Assembly: GCF_034008635.1 (NCBI RefSeq)
Contig: NZ_CP125378.1
Location: forward strand, 4,402,501-4,466,500
Direction of reading: 5' to 3'
DNA: 64,000 nucleotides
Source of the DNA: Pseudomonas sp. P8_229
GTDB taxonomy: Bacteria; Pseudomonadota; Gammaproteobacteria; Pseudomonadales; Pseudomonadaceae
The position numbers and the translations under genes were made by a program. Within the stretch, counting starts at the first letter, position 1, and the number at the start of each line of letters is the position of its first letter. Below the pieces are notes generated by a model. It was given only the letters and a program-made list of their open reading frames with translations, was not told where the DNA came from and made no database searches. Positions 54,169 to 62,901 of the stretch are shown piece after piece.

Positions 54169-54947
54169 TGACTTACACCACCAATGAAATGATGACCGTC
54201 GCGGCGGCCCGTCGCCTGAAGAACGGCTCGGTGTGCTTCGTCGGCATTGGCCTGCCGTCGAAAGCCGCCAACCTCGCGCGCCTGACTTCGTCGCCGGACG
54301 TGGTGCTGATCTACGAATCGGGCCCGATTGGCGCCAAGCCCAGCGTGCTGCCGCTGTCGATCGGTGACGGCGAACTGGCGGAAACCGCCGACACTGTCGT
54401 ACCGACCGGTGAGATTTTTCGCTATTGGCTGCAGGGCGGGCGCATCGACGTCGGTTTTCTCGGCGCCGCGCAGGTCGACCGTTTCGGCAACATCAATACC
54501 ACCGTGGTCGGCGATTACTTTTCCCCGAAAGTCCGTCTGCCGGGTGCCGGTGGCGCGCCGGAGATTGCCGGCTCGGCAAAAAGCGTATTGATCATCCTTA
54601 AACAGTCGGCGCGTTCGTTTGTCGACAAGCTCGACTTCATCACCTCGGTCGGCCATGGCGAGGGCGGCGATTCGCGCAAACGTCTGGGCCTGCCGGGCGC
54701 CGGCCCGGTCGGGATCATCACCGACCTGTGCATCATGGAACCGGAAGCGGGCACCCATGAGTTCGTGGTCACCGCGCTGCACCCGGGTGTGACCCGCGAG
54801 CAAGTGGTCGCTGCCACCGGTTGGGCCATTCGTTTTGCTGACAATGTCGCCACCACCGCTGAGCCGACCGCGGTCGAGCTGACTGCGTTGCGCGACCTCG
54901 AAGCGCGCACCGCCGCGGCCCACGGCCAGGCTCCGGGAGAAGCATGA
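54168..54947 (+). CDS. pcaJ: 3-oxoadipate CoA-transferase subunit B
   Basis: A 259-residue beta subunit with the catalytic Glu motif YESGPIG (about residue 49) and GDGELAETADTVVPTGEIFR. FLGAAQVDRFGNINTTVVGDY completes the pattern. The start overlaps the pcaI stop, and the stop overlaps the pcaF start (ATGATG), so I-J-F are translationally coupled. Confidence 0.95.
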   Translation: MTYTTNEMMTVAAARRLKNGSVCFVGIGLPSKAANLARLTSSPDVVLIYESGPIGAKPSVLPLSIGDGELAETADTVVPTGEIFRYWLQGGRIDVGFLGAAQVDRFGNINTTVVGDYFSPKVRLPGAGGAPEIAGSAKSVLIILKQSARSFVDKLDFITSVGHGEGGDSRKRLGLPGAGPVGIITDLCIMEPEAGTHEFVVTALHPGVTREQVVAATGWAIRFADNVATTAEPTAVELTALRDLEARTAAAHGQAPGEA

Positions 54948-56149
54948 TGCGTGACGTGTATATCTGCGATGCGATTCGTACCCCCATCGGCCGTTTCGGC
55001 GGTGGTCTGGCTGCCGTGCGCGCTGACGATCTGGCCGCCGTGCCGATCAAGGCACTGATGGAACGCAATCCCTCGGTGGACTGGAACGCGATCGACGAAG
55101 TGTTCCTCGGCTGCGCCAACCAGGCCGGTGAAGACAACCGCAACGTGGCGCGCATGGCGCTGCTGCTGGCCGGCCTGCCAGACAGCGTGCCGGGCGTGAC
55201 CCTCAACCGTCTCTGCGCTTCGGGCATGGACGCGATCGGCACCGCGTTCCGCGCGATTGCCAGCGGCGAGATGGAGCTGGCGATTGCCGGCGGCGTCGAG
55301 TCGATGTCCCGCGCGCCGTTCGTGATGGGCAAGGCTGACGCGGCGTTCTCGCGCAACATGAAACTGGAAGACACCACCATCGGCTGGCGTTTCATCAATC
55401 CGTTGATGAAGGCGCAGTATGGCGTCGATGCGATGCCGCAGACCGCTGACAACGTCGCTGACGACTATAAAGTGTCGCGCGCCGATCAGGACGCGTTTGC
55501 CCTGCGCAGCCAGCAACGCACTGCCGCTGCACAAGCTGCGGGCTACTTCGCCGAGGAAATCGTCGAAGTGCGGATCGCCCACAAGAAGGGCGAAACTGTG
55601 GTCAGCCAGGACGAACACCCACGCGCCGACACCACGATTGAAGCGCTGAGCAAACTCAAACCGGTCAACGGCCCGGACAAGACCGTCACCGCCGGCAATG
55701 CCTCCGGCGTCAATGACGGTGCCGCCGCGCTGATTCTCGCTTCGGCTGAAGCGGTGAAGAAACACGGTCTGACCGCTCGCGCCAAAGTGCTCGGCATGGC
55801 CAGTGCCGGTATCGCGCCACGCGTCATGGGCATCGGCCCGGTGCCGGCGGTGCGCAAACTCATCGAGCGCCTCGGCGTGGCGGTCAGCGATTTCGACGTG
55901 ATTGAACTCAATGAAGCCTTCGCCAGCCAGGGCCTGGCAGTCCTGCGCGAACTGGGATTGGCGGACGACGCGCCGCAGGTCAATCCGAATGGTGGCGCGA
56001 TTGCCTTGGGCCATCCGTTGGGGATGAGCGGCGCGCGCTTGGTGCTGACCGCGTTGCATCAGCTTGAAAAGATTCAAGGCAAGAAAGGTCTGGCGACGAT
56101 GTGCGTCGGAGTAGGGCAGGGTCTGGCCCTGGCGATCGAACGCGTCTGA
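54944..56149 (+). CDS. pcaF: 3-oxoadipyl-CoA thiolase
   Basis: A 401-residue thiolase. The nucleophile Cys is in LNRLCASGMDAIGTAFRAI (about residue 90). The other active-site motifs are GGAIALGHPLGMSGARLV and MCVGVGQGLAL with the second Cys. The N-terminus RDVYICDAIRTPIGRFGGGL is typical of PcaF/PaaJ. It splits beta-ketoadipyl-CoA to succinyl-CoA and acetyl-CoA. Confidence 0.96.
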   Translation: MMRDVYICDAIRTPIGRFGGGLAAVRADDLAAVPIKALMERNPSVDWNAIDEVFLGCANQAGEDNRNVARMALLLAGLPDSVPGVTLNRLCASGMDAIGTAFRAIASGEMELAIAGGVESMSRAPFVMGKADAAFSRNMKLEDTTIGWRFINPLMKAQYGVDAMPQTADNVADDYKVSRADQDAFALRSQQRTAAAQAAGYFAEEIVEVRIAHKKGETVVSQDEHPRADTTIEALSKLKPVNGPDKTVTAGNASGVNDGAAALILASAEAVKKHGLTARAKVLGMASAGIAPRVMGIGPVPAVRKLIERLGVAVSDFDVIELNEAFASQGLAVLRELGLADDAPQVNPNGGAIALGHPLGMSGARLVLTALHQLEKIQGKKGLATMCVGVGQGLALAIERV

Positions 56150-56186
56150 CGCAGCGCGTCGACTGATAAGAACAGAGGAAAGCGAA

Positions 56187-56891
56187 ATGACTGACAAGCC
56201 TGGCTACCGTCGTCCGCAGGAAGGCACTCAGCCTGAGTACCTGCACCCGACGTATCAATCCACCAACCTGCGCTCGCCGTCCAAGCCGTTGGTGTTTCTG
56301 CCGCATTCGTTATCGGAGATCACCGGCCCGACCATCGGTGCCGAGCGCGTTGCCGAGAAGGACAACGACCTGACCGCCCAGCACGACGGCGAACCGTTGG
56401 GTGAGCGGATCATCCTTCACGGCCGCGTGCTCGACGAAAACGGTCTGCCGGTACCGGGGATTCTGGTGGAGATCTGGCAGGCCAACGCCGCCGGCCGCTA
56501 CAACCACCAGCGTGACCTGCACGACGCACCGCTGGACCCGAACTTCACCGGCACTGGCCGCACCGTGACCGACGCCGACGGCTGGTATCAGTTCCAGACC
56601 ATCAAACCAGGCGCTTACCCGTGGGGCAATCACCACAACGCGTGGCGTCCGGCGCACATTCACTTTTCGCTGTTCGGGCCGAGCATCCTCACTCGTCTGG
56701 TGACGCAGATGTACTTCCCCGGCGACCCGCTGCTGGCCTACGACCCGATCTACAACTGCGTGCCGGACACCTCGGCCAAGGAACGTTTGATCGCCAGTTT
56801 CGATCTGGAAAAAACCATTCCGTCCTACGCCCTTGGCTATCGCTGGGACATCGTCTTGCGCGGCCGCGACGCCACGCCGATGGAGAAATAA
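56187..56891 (+). CDS. pcaH: Protocatechuate 3,4-dioxygenase beta subunit
   Basis: A 234-residue subunit that carries the Fe(III) site. Ligands are expected in ANAAGRYNHQRD (Tyr), KPGAYPWGN (Tyr) and RPAHIHFSLFG (two His in HxH). It cleaves the protocatechuate ring with PcaG. AGAGGAAAGCGAA precedes the ATG. The gene follows pcaF by 37 bp and is within the same transcription unit, an arrangement unlike P. putida, where pcaHG lie elsewhere. Confidence 0.96.
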   Translation: MTDKPGYRRPQEGTQPEYLHPTYQSTNLRSPSKPLVFLPHSLSEITGPTIGAERVAEKDNDLTAQHDGEPLGERIILHGRVLDENGLPVPGILVEIWQANAAGRYNHQRDLHDAPLDPNFTGTGRTVTDADGWYQFQTIKPGAYPWGNHHNAWRPAHIHFSLFGPSILTRLVTQMYFPGDPLLAYDPIYNCVPDTSAKERLIASFDLEKTIPSYALGYRWDIVLRGRDATPMEK

Positions 56892-56892
56892 G

Positions 56893-57459
56893 ATGACGCT
56901 GACTGCCACCACGTCTCACACCGTCGGGCCGTATTACCACATCGGCCTGACTTGGCTGAACCGCGAAAACCTCGCGGTCGAACAAACCCTCGGCGAGCGC
57001 GTGGCGATCACCGGCCAAGTCGTTGACGGCAACGGCGATGTGGTCAACGACGCGATGCTCGAAGTCTGGCAGGCCAACGCCGCCGGCAAGTACGCGCACC
57101 CGGAAGACGAGCAGGACAAGCCGCTGGACCCGCATTTCGAAGGTTTCGGTCGGGTGCCGGTGGACGCCGAAGGGCGCTTCCGTTTCACCACGATCAAGCC
57201 GGGCACGGTCGAAGGCCTGAAGGGCTCGACCCAGGCGCCGCATCTGGTGGTGCTGGTGTTTGCCCGTGGGCTGGTCAAGCACTTGCTGACGCGCATCTAC
57301 TTCGAAGGCGACCCGGCGAATGTTGATGATCCGTTGCTGGAGTGCGTGCCGGCTGAGCGTCGTGCGACGTTGCTGGCGAAAAAGGACGTCTCGGGTGTTT
57401 ACCAGTGGAATGTGATTTTGCAGGGCACTGAGGCGGAGACGGTGTTCTTCGATTATTAA
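56893..57459 (+). CDS. pcaG: Protocatechuate 3,4-dioxygenase alpha subunit
   Basis: A 188-residue subunit related to PcaH but without the iron ligands (LEVWQANAAGKYAHPEDEQD; the HxH region is replaced by APHLVVLVFARG). It shapes the active-site entrance of the alpha-beta dimer. The ATG at 56893 lies 1 bp after the pcaH stop, with GGAGAAATAAG as ribosome site inside pcaH. The 5' longer frame is antisense-like noise in pcaH. Confidence 0.95.
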   Translation: MTLTATTSHTVGPYYHIGLTWLNRENLAVEQTLGERVAITGQVVDGNGDVVNDAMLEVWQANAAGKYAHPEDEQDKPLDPHFEGFGRVPVDAEGRFRFTTIKPGTVEGLKGSTQAPHLVVLVFARGLVKHLLTRIYFEGDPANVDDPLLECVPAERRATLLAKKDVSGVYQWNVILQGTEAETVFFDY

Positions 57460-57474
57460 AAGAACACCACCAAT

Positions 57475-57578
57475 GATCGTTCCCGCGCTCTGCGTGGGAA
57501 TGCCGCCATGGACGCTCCGCGTCCACTGTGACGCGGAGCGTCACGGGATGCGTTACCACGCAGAGCGTGGGAACGATC
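57475..57578. repeat. Nested inverted repeat (gatcgttcccacgctctgcg family)
   Basis: Outer arms gatcgttcccgcgctctgcg / cgcagagcgtgggaacgatc and an inner hairpin gacgctccgcgtc / gacgcggagcgtc. A common pseudomonad intergenic element, it lies in the pcaG-pcaT gap. Small frames in it are spurious. Confidence 0.85.
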
Positions 57579-57661
57579 AACTGTGTTGCAGATGGAACTG
57601 TGGAACGGGACTGTTGCGAAGTGTGTCTAGACTCTCACCTGTCCCCTCAGAGTAAAAAACA

Positions 57662-58957
57662 ATGACAACTACCACCGCTCATTACACCGGCGAAGAGCGC
57701 AGCAAGCGCATCTTCGCGATTGTCGGTGCCTCGTCCGGCAACCTGGTCGAATGGTTCGACTTCTATGTCTACGCCTTCTGCGCGATCTATTTCGCCCCGG
57801 CGTTCTTCCCCTCCGACAATCCCACAGTGCAACTGGTCAACACGGCCGGGGTGTTCGCCGCCGGGTTCCTGATGCGCCCGATTGGTGGCTGGATTTTCGG
57901 CCGGCTGGCGGACAAGAAGGGCCGCAAGACCTCGATGATGATTTCGGTGCTGATGATGTGCTTCGGCTCGCTGCTCATCGCGTGTTTGCCGACCTATTCC
58001 AGCATCGGTGTCTGGGCGCCGCTGCTGTTGCTGTTCGCGCGTCTGCTGCAAGGTTTGTCGGTGGGTGGCGAATACGGCACCACCGCGACCTACATGAGCG
58101 AAGTCGCGCTCAAGGGCCAGCGCGGGTTCTTCGCCTCGTTCCAGTACGTGACCCTGATCGGTGGACAACTGCTGGCGGTGCTGCTGGTGGTGATCCTGCA
58201 GCAGTTCCTCAGCGAAGACGAACTGCGTGCTTACGGCTGGCGGATTCCGTTTGTGGTCGGTGCGGTGGCGGCGGTGATTTCGCTGTTCCTGCGGCGTTCG
58301 CTGAAAGAAACCGCCAGCAAGGAAATGCGCGAGAACAAGGATGCCGGCAGCATCCGTGCGCTGTTCCGCGATCACAAAGCGGCGTTCATCACCGTGCTCG
58401 GTTACACCGCCGGTGGCTCGCTGATTTTCTACACCTTCACCACGTACATGCAGAAGTACCTGGTGAACACCGCCGGCATGCACGCCAAGACCGCCAGTTA
58501 CATCATGACCGGCGCGCTCTTCCTGTATATGTGCATGCAGCCGCTGTTCGGCATGCTCGCCGACAAGATCGGCCGACGTAATTCGATGCTCTGGTTCGGC
58601 GCACTCGGCACGCTGTTCACGGTGCCGATCCTGCTGAGCCTGAAAAGCGTCAGCAGCCCGATTCTGGCCTTCGTGCTGATCACCGTGGCGCTGGCGATCG
58701 TCAGTTTCTACACCTCGATCAGCGGCCTGGTGAAAGCCGAAATGTTCCCGCCGGAAGTCCGCGCGCTAGGTGTGGGTCTGGCCTACGCGGTGGCCAACGC
58801 GATCTTTGGCGGTTCGGCCGAATACGTGGCCCTGAGCCTGAAAGCCGGGGGCATGGAAAACGCCTTCTACTGGTACGTTACGGTGATGATGGCGGTGGCG
58901 TTCCTGTTCAGCCTGCGCCTGCCGAAACAGGCGGCGTACTTGCACCACGATCTCTAA
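57662..58957 (+). CDS. pcaT: MHS-family dicarboxylate/beta-ketoadipate transporter PcaT
   Basis: A 431-residue MFS carrier of the metabolite:H+ symporter group. The N-terminal motif is [20 protein letters not shown], the loop motif is [14 protein letters not shown], and [20 protein letters not shown] is characteristic. In P. putida pcaT lies in the pca cluster and takes up beta-ketoadipate or adipate-like acids. Here it follows pcaG and precedes pcaB by 45 bp. Confidence 0.9.
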   Translation: MTTTTAHYTGEERSKRIFAIVGASSGNLVEWFDFYVYAFCAIYFAPAFFPSDNPTVQLVNTAGVFAAGFLMRPIGGWIFGRLADKKGRKTSMMISVLMMCFGSLLIACLPTYSSIGVWAPLLLLFARLLQGLSVGGEYGTTATYMSEVALKGQRGFFASFQYVTLIGGQLLAVLLVVILQQFLSEDELRAYGWRIPFVVGAVAAVISLFLRRSLKETASKEMRENKDAGSIRALFRDHKAAFITVLGYTAGGSLIFYTFTTYMQKYLVNTAGMHAKTASYIMTGALFLYMCMQPLFGMLADKIGRRNSMLWFGALGTLFTVPILLSLKSVSSPILAFVLITVALAIVSFYTSISGLVKAEMFPPEVRALGVGLAYAVANAIFGGSAEYVALSLKAGGMENAFYWYVTVMMAVAFLFSLRLPKQAAYLHHDL

Positions 58958-59002
58958 ACGATGTGCGCGGGCCGCGATGGCCCGCGCCGGCAAGGACTGT
59001 TT

Positions 59003-60367
59003 ATGACTCAGCGACCGGGCAATCAATTGTTCGATGCCTACTTCACTGCGCGCGATATGCGCCAGGTCTTTTGCGATCAGGGCCGGGTGCAGGCGATGCT
59101 CGACTTCGAAGCGGCGCTGGCCCGGGCCGAGGCGCGGGTCGGGGTGATTCCGGCGTCTGCCGTTGCCCCGATTGCCGCTGCATGCAAGGCCGGTCTGTAT
59201 GACTTCGCCGCGCTGGGTGAAGCCATCGCCACGGCGGGCAATTCGGCGATTCCACTGGTCAAGGCCTTGGGCAAACAGATCGCTGCGACCGACGCCGAGG
59301 CCGAGCGTTATGTGCATCTGGGCGCCACCAGTCAGGACGTGATGGATTCCGGGCTGGTCCTGCAATTGCGGCAGGCGCTGGAACTGATTGAAAACGATCT
59401 GACAGCGCTTGCCGATTCACTCGCCACTCAAGCCAAACGTCATGCGGCGACGCCACTGGCCGGACGCACCTGGCTGCAACACGCGACACCGGTGACCCTC
59501 GGGATGAAAGTCGCCGGTTGGCTCGGTGCGGTGACCCGCAGTCGTCAGCGTCTGCGCGAACTCAAGCCTCGTCTGCTGGTGCTGCAGTTTGGCGGTGCGT
59601 CCGGCACGCTCGCGGCGCTCGGCGGGCAGGCGTTGCCGATCGCCCAGGCCCTGGCCGAAGAGCTGCAACTGACACTGCCCGAGCAACCGTGGCACACCCA
59701 GCGTGATCGCATCGTCGAGTTCGGCGCGGTACTCGGTTTGATCGCCGGCAGCCTGGGCAAACTCGGTCGCGACGTCAGCCTGCTGATGCAGACCGAAGCG
59801 GCGGAAGTGTTCGAACCGTCGGCACCGGGCAAGGGCGGTTCATCGACCATGCCGCACAAGCGCAATCCGGTAGGTGCAGCCGTGTTGATCGGCGCAGCGA
59901 CCCGGGTGCCGGGTCTGCTGTCTACGCTGTTCAGCGCCATGCCCCAGGAGCACGAACGCAGCCTCGGCTTGTGGCATGCCGAATGGGAAACCCTGCCGGA
60001 GATCTGCTGCCTGGTGTCCGGTGCTTTGCAGCAGGCGCAATTGCTTGCTGATGGCCTGGAAGTCGACGCCGCCCGCATGGCGCGCAACCTCGAATTGACC
60101 CAAGGGTTGGTGCTGGCCGAAGCGGTGAGCATCGTCCTTGCGCAGCGAGTCGGGCGCGACACCGCGCATCATTTGCTCGAACAGTGCTGCAAACGTGCGG
60201 TGGCTGAACACCGCCATTTGCGCGCGGTGCTCGGCGACGAGCCGCAAGTGACTGCCGAACTGAGCAGCGCTGAACTGGATCATCTGCTCGACCCCGTGCA
60301 TTACCTCGGCCAGGCGCAAGTCTGGGTCGCGCGCGCAGTGGCCGAACACAACGCATTGTCTGTCTGA
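59003..60367 (+). CDS. pcaB: 3-carboxy-cis,cis-muconate cycloisomerase
   Basis: A 454-residue fumarase/aspartase-superfamily enzyme. The signature is GKGGSSTMPHKRNPVGA (about 276-292), and HLGATSQDVMDSGLVLQLR is the second conserved region. It converts the product of PcaHG to gamma-carboxymuconolactone. The ATG at 59003 has GGCAAGGAC upstream. Confidence 0.95.
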   Translation: MTQRPGNQLFDAYFTARDMRQVFCDQGRVQAMLDFEAALARAEARVGVIPASAVAPIAAACKAGLYDFAALGEAIATAGNSAIPLVKALGKQIAATDAEAERYVHLGATSQDVMDSGLVLQLRQALELIENDLTALADSLATQAKRHAATPLAGRTWLQHATPVTLGMKVAGWLGAVTRSRQRLRELKPRLLVLQFGGASGTLAALGGQALPIAQALAEELQLTLPEQPWHTQRDRIVEFGAVLGLIAGSLGKLGRDVSLLMQTEAAEVFEPSAPGKGGSSTMPHKRNPVGAAVLIGAATRVPGLLSTLFSAMPQEHERSLGLWHAEWETLPEICCLVSGALQQAQLLADGLEVDAARMARNLELTQGLVLAEAVSIVLAQRVGRDTAHHLLEQCCKRAVAEHRHLRAVLGDEPQVTAELSSAELDHLLDPVHYLGQAQVWVARAVAEHNALSV

Positions 60368-60379
60368 AAGGAGAGGGCT

Positions 60380-61168
60380 GTGGCTTTCGTTCAACTCGCC
60401 GATGGCGAACTTCATTACGTTATTGAAGGCCCGGTGGATGCGCCGGTGCTGGTGCTGTCCAACTCATTGGGCACCGATCTGCACATGTGGGACGCGCAGA
60501 TGCCGGCCTTCACCGAACACTTTCGCGTGCTGCGTTTTGATACCCGCGGTCACGGCCAGTCGCTGGTGACGCCGGGGCCATACAGCATCGAGCAACTGGG
60601 CCGCGATGTACTCGGACTGCTCGATGCGCTGCATATCGAACGCGCGCATTTCTGCGGATTGTCGATGGGCGGCTTGATCGGCCAGTGGCTGGGGATCAAC
60701 GCCGGTCATCGCCTGCACACGTTGATCGTGTGCAACACCGCAGCGAAGATCGGCGACCCGTCGGTGTGGAATCCGCGCATCGAAACCGTGCTGCGCGATG
60801 GTCCGGCAGCGATGGTCGCACTGCGCGACGCATCGATTGCGCGCTGGTTCACCCCGGACTTTTCGGCGGCCAATCCGGGCGCTGCAAAGAAAATCACCGA
60901 CATGCTCGCGGCCACTTCGCCGCAAGGTTATGCGGCCAATTGCGCGGCGGTGCGTGATGCCGATTTCCGTGATCAGCTGGCCTCGATCAACCTGCCGCTG
61001 CTGGTGATTGCCGGCACTGAAGATGCGGTGACGCCGCCGTCCGGCGGGCATTTCATTCAAGAGCGTGTGCGCGGCGCCGAGTACGCCGAGTTCCATGCCG
61101 CGCACCTGTCCAACGTGCAGGCCGGTGCGGCTTTCAGCGACCGTGTGCTGGCGTTTCTGAACGCTTGA
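60380..61168 (+). CDS. pcaD: 3-oxoadipate enol-lactonase
   Basis: A 262-residue alpha/beta hydrolase. The nucleophile elbow is GLSMGG with Ser95, RGHGQS is the oxyanion-side loop, and the late His lies in EFHAAHLSNVQ. It hydrolyses beta-ketoadipate enol-lactone. The start is GTG with GGAGAGG upstream, 12 bp after pcaB. Confidence 0.95.
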   Translation: MAFVQLADGELHYVIEGPVDAPVLVLSNSLGTDLHMWDAQMPAFTEHFRVLRFDTRGHGQSLVTPGPYSIEQLGRDVLGLLDALHIERAHFCGLSMGGLIGQWLGINAGHRLHTLIVCNTAAKIGDPSVWNPRIETVLRDGPAAMVALRDASIARWFTPDFSAANPGAAKKITDMLAATSPQGYAANCAAVRDADFRDQLASINLPLLVIAGTEDAVTPPSGGHFIQERVRGAEYAEFHAAHLSNVQAGAAFSDRVLAFLNA

Positions 61169-61181
61169 TAAGGGGATTTTT

Positions 61182-61574
61182 GTGGACGAGAAACATCGTT
61201 ACGACGAAGGCATGCAGGTGCGCCGCGCGGTGTTGGGGGATGCGCATGTCGACCGCAGCCTGACCACACTGACCGAGTTCAATTCGGAATTCCAGGAGAT
61301 GATCACCCGCCACGCCTGGGGCGACATCTGGACCCGCCCGGGCCTGCCACGGCACACCCGTAGCCTGATCACCATCGCCATGCTGATCGGGATGAATCGC
61401 GAAGGCGAACTGAAACTGCATTTGCGCGCGGCGGCGAACAATGGTGTGACCCGCGGCGAGATCAAGGAAGTGATCATGCAGAGCGCGATTTATTGCGGGA
61501 TTCCGGCGGCCAATGCCACATTCCATCTGGCGGAGTCGGTGTGGGATGAGCTGGGTGTCGAATCCCGGGAGTGA
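61182..61574 (+). CDS. pcaC: 4-carboxymuconolactone decarboxylase
   Basis: A 130-residue CMD/AhpD-fold enzyme (RPGLPRHTRSLITIAMLIGM, then LHLRAAANNGVTRGEIKEVI and QSAIYCGIPAANATFHLAE). It decarboxylates gamma-carboxymuconolactone to the enol-lactone used by PcaD. GTG start, AAGGGG upstream. It is the last gene of the pca block and a REP element follows. Confidence 0.95.
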   Translation: MDEKHRYDEGMQVRRAVLGDAHVDRSLTTLTEFNSEFQEMITRHAWGDIWTRPGLPRHTRSLITIAMLIGMNREGELKLHLRAAANNGVTRGEIKEVIMQSAIYCGIPAANATFHLAESVWDELGVESRE

Positions 61575-61594
61575 TGGTGCCTGAACTGACGCCT

Positions 61595-61656
61595 TCGCGA
61601 GCAGGCTCACTCCTACAATGGAACGCGTTCATCTGTAGGAGTGAGCCTGCTCGCGA
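61595..61656. repeat. REP hairpin pair (gtaggagtgagcctgctcgcga family)
   Basis: Perfect 23-bp arms at 61595-61617 and 61634-61656, between pcaC and the Tam-like gene. Confidence 0.88.
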
Positions 61657-61678
61657 TGGCGATACTTGTCGTGACACA

Positions 61679-62497
61679 TCACACCTTGGCGACAATGAAA
61701 ATCCGCTTGAACGGAAACAGCGTCTGCCCGTTTTGCTCCGGCGGGTAATGCTTATGCACCCGCATCAGGTAGTGGTAGATAAACCGCGCCTGTTCCTGTG
61801 GCGTCAGCGCCTGCATCACCGGCCTCAGCGCCGAGACCTTCACCCAGTCGTAGATCGGCGACTTGCCGTCGACCACCTGCAATTGCTCGGTTTCCCAGAT
61901 GTCCCGTGAAGTGGTCAGCGGTGCGAGCAAACGGTAGTACTCCTCCAGTGTCAACAACGGTCGCGCCGCCATTTGCAGGCGCAGTTGCGGTGGGCCCATG
62001 GGCGTGTGATCGGGACCTGCGTCCTCGAGGGTGTCGAGCATCAGTCGATACCACAGCGCATCGCGCCAGTCCGGCATGTGTACCGCCAGACAGCCGCCGG
62101 GACGCAGATGTCCCAGTAGGCGCGGCAGCAGTTGTTGATGATCGCCAATGAAGTGCAGCACCGCCGCCGCGAGCAGCAGATCAGCGGGTTGTTCGGGGTG
62201 CCAGTCGAGCAGGTCGCATTCTTGCCAGTGGGCGTTGATCGGCAGGCATCGGGCCTGATCAAGCATCTGCCGCGAGCTGTCGACGCCCAGCAACTGCGCA
62301 CGCGGCCAGCGCTCGGCCAGCAGCTGCGTGGCAATGCCAGTGCCGCAGCCCAGGTCATAAATGCGTTTGGGGTCGTGCAGATCGACACGGTCGAGCAATT
62401 CGTTGACCGGGCGTTGCCTGAGACGGGAAAACTGCTGGTACGCCTTGGCGTCCCAGTGGGTGCAGGCGTTCCCTGCCGTTTTGAGTTTGGCGCTCAT
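61679..62497 (-). CDS. SAM-dependent methyltransferase, trans-aconitate methyltransferase type
   Basis: A 272-residue protein. SAM motif I is YDLGCGTGIATQLLA (about 47-61), motif II LLGVDSSRQMLDQAR, then LLLAAAVLHFIGDHQQLLP and a post-motif LRPGGCLAVHMPD. The C-terminus with YYRLLAPLTTSRDIWETEQL and YDWVKVSALRPVMQAL is characteristic of Tam, which methylates trans-aconitate. GGAGCTCCTC lies just upstream of the ATG on the minus strand. The exact substrate is inferred. Confidence 0.85.
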   Translation of the reverse strand: MSAKLKTAGNACTHWDAKAYQQFSRLRQRPVNELLDRVDLHDPKRIYDLGCGTGIATQLLAERWPRAQLLGVDSSRQMLDQARCLPINAHWQECDLLDWHPEQPADLLLAAAVLHFIGDHQQLLPRLLGHLRPGGCLAVHMPDWRDALWYRLMLDTLEDAGPDHTPMGPPQLRLQMAARPLLTLEEYYRLLAPLTTSRDIWETEQLQVVDGKSPIYDWVKVSALRPVMQALTPQEQARFIYHYLMRVHKHYPPEQNGQTLFPFKRIFIVAKV

Positions 62498-62518
62498 GAG
62501 GAGCTCCTCTCTGGCGGA

Positions 62519-62875
62519 TTACAATTGTCGTCCAATGACGTTGAGGGTTTTCAGGACAATGGCCACGCCTTTGCGTGTGTCCTCTTCATTCAGCAGCTTG
62601 AGTAACGCCAGAGTGCCCGGCGCCGCTGACTGTGCCGATACTTCGGCTTTGGCCACGCGCACTGCATTGCTGACTGTCCAGGTGGCGGCAGTGCTGTTTT
62701 CGAATAATTGCGCGAGTTTTTCCACCATGGCCGCGTCGAGCAGATCGGCGATATCGGAAACCAGGGAAAGCAGGTCGACAATATTCTCCAGGCGTCCTCC
62801 ATCGATTAATGGCTGCAGTTTTGCCATCAGCGCAGTAAACCCGGGCGTGGCTGACATTTCCTCGGGCATGTTCAT
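62519..62875 (-). CDS. DUF1641-family protein
   Basis: A 118-residue helical protein with the DUF1641 core (RLENIVDLLSLVSDIADLLD, then MVEKLAQLFENSTAATWTVS and a C-terminal TLALLKLLNEEDTRKGVAIV). Members often sit beside sulfide:quinone reductase-like genes or formate dehydrogenases, as here. GGAGGAG with 9-nt spacing fits the ATG at 62875; a TTG at 62881 is too close. The function is unknown. Confidence 0.82.
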   Translation of the reverse strand: MNMPEEMSATPGFTALMAKLQPLIDGGRLENIVDLLSLVSDIADLLDAAMVEKLAQLFENSTAATWTVSNAVRVAKAEVSAQSAAPGTLALLKLLNEEDTRKGVAIVLKTLNVIGRQL

Positions 62876-62901
62876 GAGCAATCACTCCTCCCTGTGCAGG
62901 G

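Noticed and set aside
57473..57655. 60-codon frame in the pcaG-pcaT gap
   Set aside because: It lies wholly in a common nested inverted repeat.
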